Below, in pieces: positions 1 through 12,590 of a stretch of DNA of 64,000 nt; position 1 is the first letter of the stretch, and each line of letters opens with the position of its first letter. The DNA comes from Fragilaria crotonensis (Eukaryota; Bacillariophyta; Fragilariophyceae; Fragilariales; Fragilariaceae), in NCBI GenBank assembly GCA_022925895.1, contig JAKSYS010000134.1, positions 44,946 through 108,945 of the forward strand, in the 5' to 3' direction. Made by a program: the position numbers and the translations under genes. Below the pieces are notes generated by a model. The model saw only the letters and a program-made list of their open reading frames with translations. It had not been told where the DNA came from and did not search any database.

Positions 1-1
1 T

Positions 2-3000
2 TTGCTTCACGATGGCCAACACGGATCAACGCCAGGAAAAACGACGATGGACCCCATCATGCTTACACAACTGACAGCGGACATGTGCCGACTACTCAAA
101 ATAAACTATGCTCGCTTTGACAACGACGCGTCAGCATGTTTTGATCGGATAATTGTGGCCTTGGGCATGCTAGCGGCGCGACGATGCGGTATGCCAGTTA
201 GTGCCATTCGAGCGCATGCCAAGTCATTAGAACTCATGAAGTACATGGTTAAGACGGTTTATGGAGTCTCGGAGTCCTCGTATAAAGGCACACCATTTGA
301 ACCTCTCTTTGGGACTGGACAAGGGAGCGGTGCATCACCGGCGGTGTGGTTGACGCTTGTTGTTGTAATGCTGAACACACTTGAAAAGGTGAATCCTTCG
401 CGTATGAGCTTCGCTTCTCCGGATGGACTGAATGTCCATTCCCGGCTGGTGGACGCGTTCGTTGATGATACGGCGTTGGGCCTCACAGATGATGGAAACG
501 TTTCGTTCGACGAACTGGTACACCGACTGGAAGAGGTGGCACAAACATGGGAGAAAATACTTTCTTACTCCGGTGGAGCGCTGAATCTGTCGAAATGCTC
601 GTGGTTCGTGATGTATTGGGACTGGAGGTCGGGAAGACCAGTCATACGTCCGAGTCCAGACGATTCCACGGCTCATGTTCATCTCAGTCAAGGCCAATCA
701 TCGATTAAGGTCCCTATAAAGAGACAGGCGCTTAACGAGTCTACTCGGCTTTTGGGCGTGTTCCAAAATCCACTTGGCGACTTCTCGCACCACATCCGAG
801 TACTGAAGAAAAAAGCTGATGAGTATTCCCATCATATCAAGTCCCCGAGACTCTCGCCGAGCGATGTTAGAGTCTTTGTTCGTTCGATATATGAACCAGC
901 GATGCGATATTCTTTGCCAGCGATCGCTATAGACGAAGAGGAGTTAGATTCCATTCAGACGAGCATTATTCCGGCGATTGTTCAGAAACTTGGCCTCAGC
1001 TCAAAGCTACCGACGGCGATAAGGTATGGTCCAATCTCTATGGGGGGGCTAGGTTTGATGGATATACGAACGGAGTGCGGCATTGAAATGATTAAGTACT
1101 TTCGACACCATGTTTACTGCAAGACTCAAGTGGGAGAGCTGTTAACCATCCAATTGAAGACGATGCAACTCGAAGCAGGGATTCCCCAACCATTATTGGA
1201 GTTTCCCGGACTCAAGATCTCGTATTTAACGCCGACATGGATTTCATCTCTACGCCAGTTCCTCTCGAACCATAATTTGACAGTGTCGGTTTCGGATGCC
1301 CTACAACTGGAGAAGAAGGGTAGTCATGATGAATTTGTGATGCAACCGTCGCGATTGGCTCAGTACACGGGCAGCCAACAAAGAGACATCAACTTGGTAA
1401 GAATATATCTTCAATGCACTACGATCTCTGAAATGCGAGATGTTCAGGATCCACGGAGTATTGCCAAGGAAGCGCTAGCGGGTGTACGTCACAGCAATTT
1501 TGCACCAAAACCGGGGTGGCCACGACAAGAAGAGCCAACGTCAACACAACGCCGTCTGTGGAAACGGTATCTCTCGTCTCAGTTTCTGCGATACGGGTCG
1601 CTCTGGAAACGTGTACCAAGTGACAGCCTGCGAGAGATAAAAGCGCGACTCAAGTCGCCTTCAGTCCCAATTGAAGGAAGCCGAGATCTAGCCTTAGCGG
1701 ACATGATCACCCATCTTCCGCAAGGTCAAAGGCGCTTATTGACTCACATTAGTCAGCGAGTGGACGATTCGGCTGTGTGGAACGCCAGTCGATCGAAAAG
1801 GTAAATTAACGATAGCTTCGGATGGCGGTTTGAAAGACATCAGGGGGACCTTTGGGTGGACTATCAGCACGAGCGATAACACTGTTCTATTCGAAGGTGC
1901 AGGGCCGGTAGATGGACCTCGAGACGTGGCGAATTCCACGCGATGCGAGATCGCAGGGTTCGCAGCCCCGATGCTTCTACTTACACTGTTCGTACGACAC
2001 TGGGGATTGAAATATAAGTGTAAGTTCCGATGGGTCTGCGACAGCAAAGCGGCCTTGGCCAACGTGACAAAACACACAAAAGTACACGAACCATGCAGAC
2101 GTCAACCGGAGAACGCCGACTTCTTGTCGCAGATTCGATGTCTGAAGCGAGAGAGTCCGGTATTCGATCATCACAAAAGTGGATTAAAGGTCATCAGATA
2201 AGGAACTCCTCAGGTTCCCACTCACTTGATGTCAAGCGGAATAATCGGGCAGATGAATTGGCGACATGGTTCAGGGATCACCGGACAAGCGGTCAATCGC
2301 GTGAAAAGACTGATCACGTTCCGGAGGAAAGAGTGTCTGTGCGTATCAACGGGGTTCGGCAGGTCGGCCAAGTTGAGGCGTGTATCCGATTCCACATCAA
2401 CGGCTACCATCTCCGAGCATACTTACAATCGAAACATAGGTGGTCCAACGAAGTGTGGAACACGCTTGATATTAAGGTGCTGGGCCAGTTTTGCAGATCG
2501 TTACTGCCATCGCAACAGGTGGCACAAACGAAACTGATGTATGACCAACGACATACAGGAGATCGTCGGAACCGAGTAGCCACTATCAAAGCCACATCCC
2601 TGAAGTTATGCCCATGCTGTCAACTCATTGACGAAACATCCGACCATGTCCTGCAATGCAAGGTGAATCCGGGCAGAACTCAGGCCATCAAAGTTTTTCG
2701 GAAATCAATGGATGCGATCGGAGCGACATCAGCCACTCGCACGTTGAAAAGCCAGCTTCTGTGTTGGATCAACGAAGAGCCAGGGACAGTGGACATGTCC
2801 ATGGTACCCAAGGGCCATGTTCCCTATGTCGAACTCGCTCTCCATCAACAAACTCGCATCGGGTGGGCAGCTGCATCTCGCGGATTTTTCTCGGTTGCCT
2901 GGAGTGAACTGGCGTCGCAACCTGATGGAGACTCCGGCGTATACAATGAGAACAGAGGAGGTTATACAATGCGGAAGGTGCTTAAGGCTGTCCATACCCT

Positions 3001-3289
3001 GAGTACGCAGTTGTGGGCAGCTCGGAACCACCACCTACACTCAACGACGTCCGCCGTATGCAAGCAACTCCGGAACCCTGACTTGGAGGAAATTGCACAA
3101 CTCCACGAACAAGCCCACATGGTCAACGCGGCCGATAGACATTTCTGCGAACGACCACTTGGTGACATAGTGAACGCGAACTCTTCAGTACGACGACGAT
3201 GGTTGCATTACATGAGAAAGGCGAGAGCCCGATTTGAATTAGATGGTACTACCCAAACGAGGATGACAGAATTTTTCCGACACAAGTGA
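2..3289 (+). mobile_element. Retrotransposon RT / RNase H polyprotein remnant (5' end outside window)
   Basis: This is the C-terminal part of a reverse transcriptase followed by an RNase H domain and a zinc-knuckle tail. In frame 2 (2-1804) the polymerase motifs are visible: a motif A-like FDNDASACFDR, motif B GTGQGSGASP, and motif C FVDD. RNase H starts near 1806 in another frame (ASDGG with the first acidic residue; CEIAG; WVCDSKAAL). The frame then returns to frame 2 between about 2060 and 2170 for KWIKGHQ and NRADELA. A CPCC...H..QC finger near 2611-2660 resembles the zinc-binding end of non-LTR polymerases. A stop at 1802-1804 plus two frame changes mean this copy is probably dead. No LTR or poly-A tail was seen. 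The exact clade is not resolved. The 3' end abuts the hAT remnant. Confidence 0.85.
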
Positions 3290-3343
3290 TGACGAATATT
3301 GGAGACTTTGCTTTTCGCAAGACGTGAAGACACGATTGAAACA

Positions 3344-4958
3344 TTAGTAGGTTCCGCGGATCTGTAAAAGGTTTGCCGTACCGGGGTACACACGTGGTTT
3401 TTGACAAAAGGACTGTGACGGTGTTAACCCTATAATTAGGTTATATATATGTACCAACTCTCTCAGTCCAGCAGTATGTAGTGCCTTCTTGAGCATCGCC
3501 TTCGGGGCATGGTGGTTGTGGAAGTACTTCACAACCTTCTTGCAATCGGCGACAAAGATAAGTAAGGGCTCGAATGGATACCCATCAGGATAATCAGCCT
3601 CGGGACGATTTGACTTTGTTTTTGTCGCGGCAAACACATCCTTTACAAGCAAGTGGAGACCGTGAGCAACACATCCTTGGAAGAACTTCGATGAGTGTTT
3701 TTCCTTTAAAAGCTTCCACGTCTTTTTGTTGGCTGCGGTGTTGTCCATTACCACTCCTGCAATCTTGCCTCGCGTCTGACCAATCACCCTATCAAGATCA
3801 CCTGCCAAGTATTCGGAGGTATGGGATAGCTCTCCACTCTGAGTGGACTCCCAGGAAAAATGATATGTCGCCCGACACAAGCATGTAGTTTATCACACTC
3901 TCATTCCTTATGTTCGACCACGCATCAGAGATTACGCAGGCAAAATGATCTCTCTTCAGCCAGGCGTCCACCTTGGACTTGACTTTCTTGTGAACGCTCT
4001 GTAGTAGCCTGCCACTCAAATCCTTTCTTGATGGAAGCTTGACATCGGGGCGAAGCTTCTGCAATGATCGGAGCAAATGAGGCTCTTCCATCCTTGAAAA
4101 CGGCATTGCACACATGTAGAAGTACATCGCAATTTCTTCTTGGAAGGCAGCCTGGTTGATTGGGGTAAGAGGTGGGATAAGGTAGTCATGCATTGTCCTA
4201 GTGGCTCCACTTGGCTTCTTACTGGCAGTGGTTGTGCTCGGTGTTCTTGTTGCAGCAGTAGCAGTAGTATACGCTGTTGACGCTCCTGGTGTTGACGTAG
4301 TATCAGGGGAAGCAAGAAGCATGTTCTTTGAAATTTGCAGTACCTTGTCGTTCTTCTTCCTGCCGTCATTCTTCAAAATCACCCAATGAGGGATGTCCGC
4401 ATCGAAGAGTCCAGCAACACGCAGTGAATTCAAAAATGGTCTGCATCGGTTTAGATGGGCCTTCACCTTCTCAGACTTTCTATGGTGTCGGACCATTGTG
4501 CCACACTTCATACATTTCATTTCAATAACCAGATGCTGGCCATCCATTGTTGACAAGTACTTCCAACATTCATTAATTGCACGACCTCCAACTGTGACGT
4601 CTGTTCCAGCTGCTTGTCGTCCTCCTGTCGTGTTGGTGCTGGCCAGCAATGCAACCCTCTTTCCATCCTCGTCACCAGCACGAGCACTGCTGTGATCGTG
4701 CTCTTCTCCTTCATCAGAGGATGTTGAACGGTGACGTTGGACTCGTCCTTTCTTCTTGACACCAAGCAAGACAATGCTGGACGAGGACGACGAGGTGTTA
4801 GATGATCCTTCACCACCTTCTTCATCAGTTTCCATCATGACAACTCCTAAGCCATTGCCAGCGTCATGAACGACAGCACCGGGAGCGACAGCACGCTGCT
4901 GACCCCCGCCAAGAACGACATCATGCTCGGCATCAACAAAAGAATTGGCGGGATCCAT
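3344..4958 (-). pseudogene. hAT-type transposase with BED-like finger, truncated and frame-shifted
   Basis: The chosen start is the ATG at 4956-4958 (MDPANSF), because upstream in-frame residues look non-coding. The N-terminus is acidic and Ser-rich, followed by a BED-like C-x2-C...H...C finger (MKCMKCGTMVRHH, then HLNRC). A DUF659-like stretch follows, with SDAWSNIRNESVINYML as the usual hAT core. The reading frame then shifts between about 3880 and 3800 and continues with VVMDNTAANKKTW and CVAHGLHLLVKD, the typical hAT middle region. The RNase H-fold end and the C-terminal dimerisation domain are missing: the frame dies at about 3344, next to the 3' end of the retroelement. It is therefore a broken, non-functional copy, possibly cut by that insertion. 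No terminal inverted repeats were identified. Confidence 0.8.
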
Positions 4959-5325
4959 ACAAAATACAAACAATCGAACTCGAAACCGACTTACAATAAA
5001 TGTCTGCGATTGTGGTAAAGAATAAATATGAGTAGTACCTCCACACACAAAAATGAAGATTGGCGAGCATTCTTATTGCATTGAGCGAGGATTTGCTAGT
5101 GCATGTGAGTAATGAATGCAATGTATCATCATTATCAGCCTCCATAGAGTACTAGGGCAGTAGGCATACTCAGAGCGTTACAATTGACGAACATCAAGGG
5201 CGCTGGTAGTACGTGATGACAAAACAAAACCTACATACAAGACCTATTGTGGCGATCGAATGAGCGATTTGCGATCTAGAGTTTAGAATTTAGAGCCTGA
5301 AAGTTGTACTGGGATGGAATGGCTG

Positions 5326-5360
5326 TTGTATGTTGTATGTTGTATGTTGTATGTTGTATG
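5326..5360. repeat. (TTGTATG)5 microsatellite
   Basis: Five uninterrupted 7-bp units TTGTATG lie head to tail. Confidence 0.95.
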
Positions 5361-5529
5361 TGGGGCGTTGGCTGTTGGTACCAGGTACGAGTATTGTAGT
5401 CGGTGGTCGATGTGATATGATACAAGATACACAAGATTTCAAGATACGATACAATATATGCATTATGCATACAAGGCATACAAGGTGAACGCCTGAACGC
5501 CTCCCTAGAGGTACGAGGTCTGCTATTTA

Positions 5530-5645
5530 TTTAGCAAAAACCACTTTGTAGCTCGAAAAGGAAAAACCACCAGAAACATTTGCAAAAGTGGTTTTTGGGT
5601 TTAAACCTGGTTTAAACCCAAAAACTACTTTTAGCAAAAACCACT
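5530..5645. repeat. 24-bp-arm palindrome within a 16-bp direct repeat pair
   Basis: Positions 5584-5607 and 5609-5632 are inverted copies with a single mismatch and a 1-base centre (5608), built around GGGTTTAAACC. A 16-base sequence (TTTAGCAAAAACCACT) occurs at 5530-5545 and again at 5630-5645, exactly 100 bp apart. The structure resembles a small foldback or MITE remnant, but no clear target duplication was found. Confidence 0.85.
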
Positions 5646-5735
5646 CGGTGCCATCCCTGGAGCTGCGAGGTATACACTGCTTTAAAAGCCTATTTTGGAC
5701 CATGCCACACACTTTTCCAAATGAGCGAGTAGAGC

Positions 5736-5850
5736 TTCTCTCTTTTTCTTCCTTTTTCTCCTTTTTTCTTCACGGAATTTTTTCCTTCTTCCTTTCTCTT
5801 CTTTTTTCTTCCAGATTTTTTCCTTTCTTCCTTTTACTTGCTTTTTCTTC
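5736..5850. repeat. Pyrimidine (CTTTTT) tract
   Basis: About 115 bases are almost entirely C and T, in imperfect TTTTTCTTCC-type units. No coding potential is claimed. Confidence 0.8.
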
Positions 5851-6376
5851 CGGGGTTTCTATGAATGTATATAGACCTTGCATATGAATCGATGGACTTG
5901 TTTTGCTCATCACGTTTTCAATTTCGGTTGATGTCCAAGGTTATCACGTCATGGCACGCAGAAAAAAAGAAACGGTTTTGAAAAAAGTCCTTAAACATGA
6001 AAGAAAAACTAGTCCGCAAGCAAATATTCCGGGACCTCCTCGCCAAGCCGCTGCCTGCTTTCGACCCTCACCCCGTGTTTTGGACGAGTAATGGAGGAGT
6101 ACCTGGTACAAGTTCAACGTACCGATTCTCAACGGAAATGAAGTATGTGAGTTACAGTGCAGAGTGCAGCCTTGAAGTTTTCACAGTCTGCTACCGGTAC
6201 TGGTAGCAGGTGAAATGGTGAAATACACGATACAGTATACAGTGTATCGTATACGTAATTACAACGGCAGCGCGTACGGAAGTCATCTTGGCAATCTTGA
6301 CATCGTGAATCGTGACTACGGTAGTACAGTACATAACAGTACAGTAATGGCCCGGATCAATCATACTCGTACAGTA

Positions 6377-9300
6377 CAGCTGGTTTTCTGTTCTAAAATC
6401 CGGGCGCACGTCCCAGTATTAATTCTACGCTAGACCGATTTCACTGCCAATATGACGTCACGAGGGCGGGACTTTGTCGTGTTGGAAGCAAGGCTTCCAC
6501 AATGAGATTTTCAAGCCGTCGTTTGCAACATTTCCATTCTAATCTATAGATTTACCTCCTGCAGTCACCTTCCTATGTAACTCAGTGAACCTACTGTTGG
6601 TGATAAATCTATAGATACAATGGTTGACAAAGGTAAATATGCTATTTTGACTGATGCCGTCATGCTACTTCGAACAGACATCACGTATGGTCCGAGATTG
6701 TCAAATTGCTGGCTTCCTGCATCAACTTGGGCTGAAGCTTTAGGGAGATTTGATGTCAATGCGTCCCTTGGCGTCATTGATGTAAGAAGGTTCAATACAG
6801 GGATGTCCAAGTCGGCTTCTTTCGGAGAATTGATGCACCGATTTGATGGATCAAACACAACAGGAGTGTTCAGAGTCACATACAAGAACACATTCTATTA
6901 CTACTTCACAGAGAAATCAAGGCAGATACGGTACCCATGTCCACTTAACAGTGCATGGAACGAAAAAGTAATGGAAGCAGCCGCAAATGTGCTAGTCATT
7001 CCAAGCACAAGATCAAGACCCGCTCTCGACACAATGATAACTACACCTGTCAACACGGAGGCTACAACGGGAGGAAGGATCGGAGACATTGTTGAGCAAT
7101 CACCGAGCAAACGAGCAAGGATAGGAGATACTGGTGCGGCCGCTGTAATGATTGCTGCTGATGCTTCTAGCTCAAGTTACTGGCCATGTAGCCCAGAGGC
7201 ATACCGAGTGTTCAAACCACCAAAGAAACATGGGACAACGAATTGCGAGGATGGGAATGATACTGATTTCGATTCTGAAACTCCAATGGAAGCACTTCAG
7301 AGAAGGATTGTACTGCTTCAAAGCGTTCATGAGGAAGAAAATAATTGGAGGAATGTTGTGCAAGGTAGAGATATCGACAACGTGTGTACCAAAGCTGAGA
7401 TATGCGCTGTCAGGCAAAGGGCGACGTTTCTTTGTTATGCGTACCGATTGGCTCTTGCAAAAATGAATGAATGGACGTGGCAAGACTGTTGCACTGAATC
7501 TTGTAAGGTATTGAACACTGTTGGTATGACGCAAGCAACCTTCTATAAAACCATCGCAAATTGGAACATTGTGTTCCGTAATTTTGAATGCTTCCCAAAC
7601 CCAAACTTGTCTGTTCAGTGTGGAAACGACCTCTTCCTCGAGTTCTCGAAGTGTTTCCATGCGCAAAGGAGCAGATTGTTGCATTTGGCGTCGAGAACTT
7701 GTCACATCTTTCAATTGAAGCAGTCTATCAATTCGTTCATTCGTCTGTAATCCCAAGGCTGGCTGCGTTGTGGAAACGTGAATCGGTAGTAGACGAAGAT
7801 ACTGCAGAAACGTCAACATTGAGTACAAGTACTACAGCCATTAATCCTACTAGCAATCCTGTCGATGTCGATCAAGATGAGGATGATATTGCGCTATTCC
7901 TTCGCGCACATAGACTTAAAAACATGAGCTTCACAACAGCATGGCGCTGGATGCGATTACTCGGATTCAAGTATGATACGAGAAGGAAGAGCTTCTACGT
8001 CGATGGCCATGAACGTGAAGATGTTGTCGCACATCGAAATGCATTCTGCAAGAACTACCTTACCGTGCTTGAGCCACGTTGTCGGCGTTGGATTCAGCTT
8101 CCACTCAGTGAAGCTGCTACGATCAAGACCTTAGACACAGATTTCGGACATCATTACTATGATATTATATCTGATGAGACTCGGGTTGAGTTTCACGTTG
8201 ACTATTGGAAGAATTGCATATCAAGAATCAAAAGGGAGAAGAGGCAGCGCGAGATGTTGAAGCAAAAACAAGCATACGAGTGTCATCATCAGTCAGGCCC
8301 TTGATGATTATTGGTCAAGATGAGTCTGTCTTCGCGCAGTATCTACTGTCCTCCAAACAATGGGTTGGGCCAAAGGACAAGTGCCACTTCTGCCCAAGTC
8401 GGAGGGCGATGGGTATATGCTTTCTGCGTTCGTGTCACGCGAATTCGGCTTTGGCAGGCAGATGACAGAGGATGAGTTACAAAGAGTGAATATGGCAAGG
8501 CAAACAGCAGCTCTCGGCGGTGGAAATTACCTCGATACAACAGCTGCGATGGAAATCTTGGGAACAACGAGGAAGCCGATTTTGTTGGAATCCCCCTTCG
8601 TAAAATACTTGTTCATCGGAATCAATAATCAGGGTTATTGGAATTCATACCACATGAGTCTTCAGCTTGAGGATGTGGTTGATTGCCTACGAATCCTATA
8701 TCCAAGCTTCGATTTTGTATTTTTGTTCGATCATTCTCAGGGACACGCTCGCAAACGTGATGGTGCACTCAGTGCGATCAACATGCAAAAGAACTTTGGA
8801 GGATCAAAACAGCAGATGAGAGACACAGTCATAATGTCACAAGAGGGTTATCTGGGCACACACTCACCAACCCTGGGCATCGGAGACACACAGTCAATGG
8901 TATTCAATACTGACGACTGTGGCCCATGGTATTTGACACCAGAGCAACGTGACTTACAACGTCATGATCGAATAATGGGGAAAAGAAGCAAGCCAATTGA
9001 AAAAACAAAGAAGACCCTTCTTGAAGAGCTCAACGAAAAGGGTGTGACGCTCCAACAAAAACGCGGGTACACTAAAGCCGAACTTCAGGAATTGGCAAGA
9101 AACAATTCAATCGAAACTCACAAAGAAGTCGACAAAATCCTATCTGGATGGGAAGGAAAATCTAAAGGCATGCTACAAGTTCTGTGGGAAAGAGGACTGA
9201 TTGATCCAAGTGAGTTAGATAAATACACTGTCGACGGAAAGAAAGACACAATTTCAGGGAAGATTGACTTACGGTATTCCCTACGCCATCTCATCGCAGA

Positions 9301-9948
9301 GTGTGCTGATTTCAAGGATGAGGAAACGGCACTTCAGTACCTTGGATCTCAGCTGGGCATCACGGTACTTCTAACACCAAAGTTCCATGCCGAATTAGCA
9401 GGGGGAAGGCATTGAATTTTGCTGGGGTCACGCAAAGGCTTTCTACCGACGGGTTCCTGTATCTCAAAAGAGGGGACGAGAGAATTTCAAACAACTTGTG
9501 AGAGATTCAACGTGTTCAATCAAGGAGTTGACCAAAGAAAGGATGGGAAAGTTTGCTTCGAGAGCACGCGCATATATTTGTACTTACCATCATCTTTTTG
9601 AGAGTCAGCAGAGAATGAGGCAGCAAGGTCGTACCCACAACTTCATCGCCACAAGTATAACAGAAGATCAAGGACTTCTGTACTCCGAAATCCAACGCCT
9701 GATGAAATTGTTCAAGTCTCACAGGTGTGCATTGGACTTCGATCGTGGCTTCGTCAACAGTGCACTCAAAGAAGCAAAGACAAGAAACGAGGAGGACGAG
9801 GTGTGATCATCATGTCGACAGAGATGGATTTTTATGGTCGCAGGAGACAGCTGCTACTAAAACTTGATAAAGGATATGGAAATAATATGCGTGCATGGTA
9901 CGAATTGTACACAACCTACGTTCGGACGCTTCAACGAAAAACCAGCTG
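6377..9948. mobile_element. Tc1/mariner-like DNA transposon with TA target duplication
   Basis: CAGCTGGTTTT begins at 6377, directly after a TA (6375-6376). Its inverse AAAACCAGCTG ends at 9948, directly before a TA (9949-9950). The 3,572-bp interval contains the decayed transposase at 6620-9806, whose signature belongs to the Tc1/mariner/IS630 group that duplicates TA. The inverted repeat is only about 11 bp, so the boundaries depend on the agreement of TA site, repeat and enclosed gene. An extra palindromic ATCTATAGAT occurs twice (about 6543 and 6607) just before the transposase. Confidence 0.65.
6620..9806 (+). pseudogene. DDE transposase (Tc1/mariner-like, fungal/oomycete-type family), multiple frameshifts
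   Basis: The N-terminal half (6620 to about 7600) is not recognised. The C-terminal half has the order seen in a family I know from fungi and oomycetes: IIGQDESVF (first acidic residue), then IGINNQGYW, then FVFLFDHSQGHA (second), then KGMLQVLWERGL, then LLTPKFHAEL followed after a shift by IEFCWGHAK. That last pair matches the LPxxxxxLNPIExxW block of Tc1/mariner and IS630 transposases. The frame changes near 7600, 8290, 8380 and 9403, so at least four indels separate it from a working gene. It is the transposase of the element at 6377-9948. The ATG at 6620 is a guess. Confidence 0.75.
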
Positions 9949-9950
9949 TA

Positions 9951-10352
9951 CATACTGTTCTCGGAGTTCTGTGCTCCACACTCCACAGTGATTGTGCGTA
10001 GTGTACAGTCCGTCGTACCTGGGACAAGGTACCGTACTGTGAATACACACAGTACACACAGTCCCGTGTCCCGAGAGGCAGGAAAAGATAAGTCTTCGAG
10101 GCGAGAGGACAGATCCGATAAAAGCCGTGGAGTTTCACATTTCGGGACCTCCGACCTCCGAGCGGCACATTTTGAAATTTGAGACTACTACGTCGTACGC
10201 GATTTGTCTGGGGAGCAACACGGCTTTTGGTGTGTGTACTCAATTTCTAAAGATTGGGATGTACGGGACTCTGCTGCATTGCTGCATACTGTACTCGAAT
10301 CTCGAATTACTTCATTTTCTCACATCTATCATATGATCGCCCATCATTGACC
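9951..10352. other. Upstream region of the UXS gene, GTAC-rich
   Basis: About 400 bp lie between the transposon end and the UXS start. The part at 9990-10050 is rich in GTAC and TACACA. No TATA box is convincing. Confidence 0.4.
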
Positions 10353-12178
10353 ATGTCTTCTCTCAGTCACCGCGCGGCGACTACTCCGTCGCTTTATCCT
10401 CCTCGTTCGTTTCAACCACGCGCTCCGTCGTCGTCATCGTCATCATCCGAGCGACGTGGCAACGGTGGAAGCGCATCCAACAACAGTAATGCCATTAACG
10501 GAACTCGCAACGGTACCAGCAGTAACAACCAGGCATTCTTTTCGAAACAATCCTTCATCATCTTGTCCATGGGAGTCATGTTCGGTTACGTCTTGCTGCC
10601 CATGATGTTGGTCCAAAATCTTGGATTTGATCATCTGTCACTCCCAGTGCAGCACAGCGAGCTCAAACCGTTGGAGATTCAATTGCAAGGAGTCAATGCC
10701 ATTGCAGCTTTGAAGCCTGCCAATAAGGAATCCTTGTCTTCCAACCTACCTAGTAGAATTCTCTACAACGATGACGCTAAGCTTCAGAAGCAAATTGATG
10801 CCGCCCATCAAGAGGAAGAACCGGATTTAAAGGAAAGCGACACAGAACCCAATGCCGAGGAGGTGAAGGAAACGGCAGATATTTCTGAGTCATATGTAGA
10901 AAAGGCTGACGGGAAGAAAGGCATTGGTGCTATTCCTAAACAAGAAACAAAGATTTTGCGGTCGGGTCATTCTGGATTTGTCATCAAAGAGCATTTTGAT
11001 GACGCCGAACAACGAATCTTGGAAGATCGACTCATTCTATCCAAGCAATCCATCCCAACTGCCACGTCCCCTAACATTATGCTAACCGAAACACTTCCTG
11101 ATCATCAGCGCAAAAAGATTTTGGTCACTGGTGGAGCTGGATTCGTTGGATCGCATTTGGTGGACAAATTGATGATGGAGGGACATGAAGTTATTGTTGT
11201 GGATAATTTCTTTACTGGTCAAAAGAAGAACGTGGCGCACTGGTTGCAACATCCAAATTTTAGGTATGTCTTACGCTGGCTCTGGATCTGCTCACTTGCC
11301 TGCGTGCTTGGCTGCTGGATCGTTCTAACCTATCACGATAATCGTTTCTCAGTCTGGTCGTTCACGACGTCACCGAACCTCTCCAGCTGGAAGTTGACCA
11401 AATCTACCACTTAGCATGCCCTGCCTCCCCACCCCACTACCAGTACAACCCCGTCAAGACCATCAAAACCAGCACCATGGGCACCCTCAACATGCTGGGT
11501 CTTGCCAAACGTGTCCGAGCCCGCATGCTGCTGACATCGACATCTGAAATTTACGGCGACCCCCAAGTCCATCCTCAACATGAATCGTATTGGGGCAACG
11601 TCAACACGATCGGCCCTCGCTCCTGCTACGATGAAGGCAAACGCGTGGCAGAAACCATGATGTACTCGTATCGCAATCAGAACCAAGTCGAAGTCCGCGT
11701 GGCGCGCATCTTTAATACGTTTGGGCCTCGTATGCACCCCAACGATGGCCGAGTGGTGAGCAATTTTATCATCCAGGCGTTGCAAAACAAGAATATGACA
11801 ATTTATGGTGAGGGAGATCAGACCAGATCCTTTCAGTACGTATCGGATTTGGTCGAAGGCCTTTATGCGCTCATGAATGGAGATTACGATTTGCCAGTCA
11901 ATTTGGGCAATCCTGATGAATACACCGTCAAGTCATTTGCGGAATACATTAAGCAAATGACTACCAGCAAGAGCGAAATCATGTTTTTGCCAAAGAATCA
12001 AGATGACCCCTCCCAACGCCGACCGAATATTACGACAGCCAAGGAGCATTTGAATTGGGAACCCAAGGTCACGGTCGAAGAGGGATTGCGAAGCACCATT
12101 GCCTACTTTTCGCGTTTGTTGCAAGAGGCTGGCGAAATTATCCCCACAGGACCAGGGGCGGCCAAACCTGAAGCGTAA
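10353..12178 (+). CDS. UXS: UDP-glucuronate decarboxylase (UDP-xylose synthase), membrane-anchored
   Basis: This enzyme converts UDP-glucuronate to UDP-xylose for glycan synthesis. There are two exons, 10353-11263 and 11353-12178, with an 89-bp GT..AG intron in phase 2; joining them restores [15 protein letters not shown], which is conserved in UXS. The product is 578 residues. Residues 1-66 are Ser/Asn-rich, and 67-90 form one membrane segment, indicating a type II Golgi-like anchor. About 160 acidic low-complexity residues follow. The extended SDR domain starts near 254 with [14 protein letters not shown] (NAD-binding GxxGxxG), and continues with [10 protein letters not shown] and the catalytic [11 protein letters not shown] (YxxxK). 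The stem is longer than in animal or plant UXS (about 340-440 residues). The ATG at 10353 is preferred over one at 10254, because the upstream residues look untranslated. Confidence 0.95.
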
Positions 12179-12590
12179 GGGAGGACGATACCGAAGAGAA
12201 TTATTAGACGCTGATAGACGTGGCGCTGGGTCATTCCTGTGCAAGGCAAGACGACGAATGTATGAAAAAGATAAAGGTTAGTTTATGGCGTTGATTTTAC
12301 CCTGAAGAGGAATCCTAGTTCACATTGGAATCGTGCGCTGTTTGTAGTACTCTAGAAGGCGCTCGTCCGCACAATGCAATCATAGAACTGCAGATAGTGT
12401 GCATCTTTGAGTTGTTTACGCATGTATGCATATAGAAATATCTGTCTTGAGTTGAGCAAACCCGACAACGGTAAACCTTCACACAACCTGGGAAAATGTT
12501 TTTCACACTTGATCGTCCTCGCAGGCCCCGCCTTCTGTTTGTTTAACGGATGACCAGGAATGCTGATCGATTGCGTCAACCAGAGGTTCG
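12179..12590. other. Convergent 3' intergenic region
   Basis: This is the 3' space between UXS (+) and the first MgtC-family gene (-). No gene or repeat was seen. Confidence 0.5.

Larger units (their letters stand above)
4959..6376. other. Intergenic, repeat-rich, no gene seen
   Basis: This stretch holds a 7-bp microsatellite, a long near-perfect palindrome and a pyrimidine tract, all listed separately. It also has short GTAC-rich patches near 6210-6380. The open frames here are short and show no protein-like composition. Confidence 0.6.

Noticed and set aside
10254-10352. Upstream ATG for UXS
   Set aside because: The extra 33 residues are Cys/Ile-rich and end before a good start ([10 protein letters not shown]); likely 5' leader.
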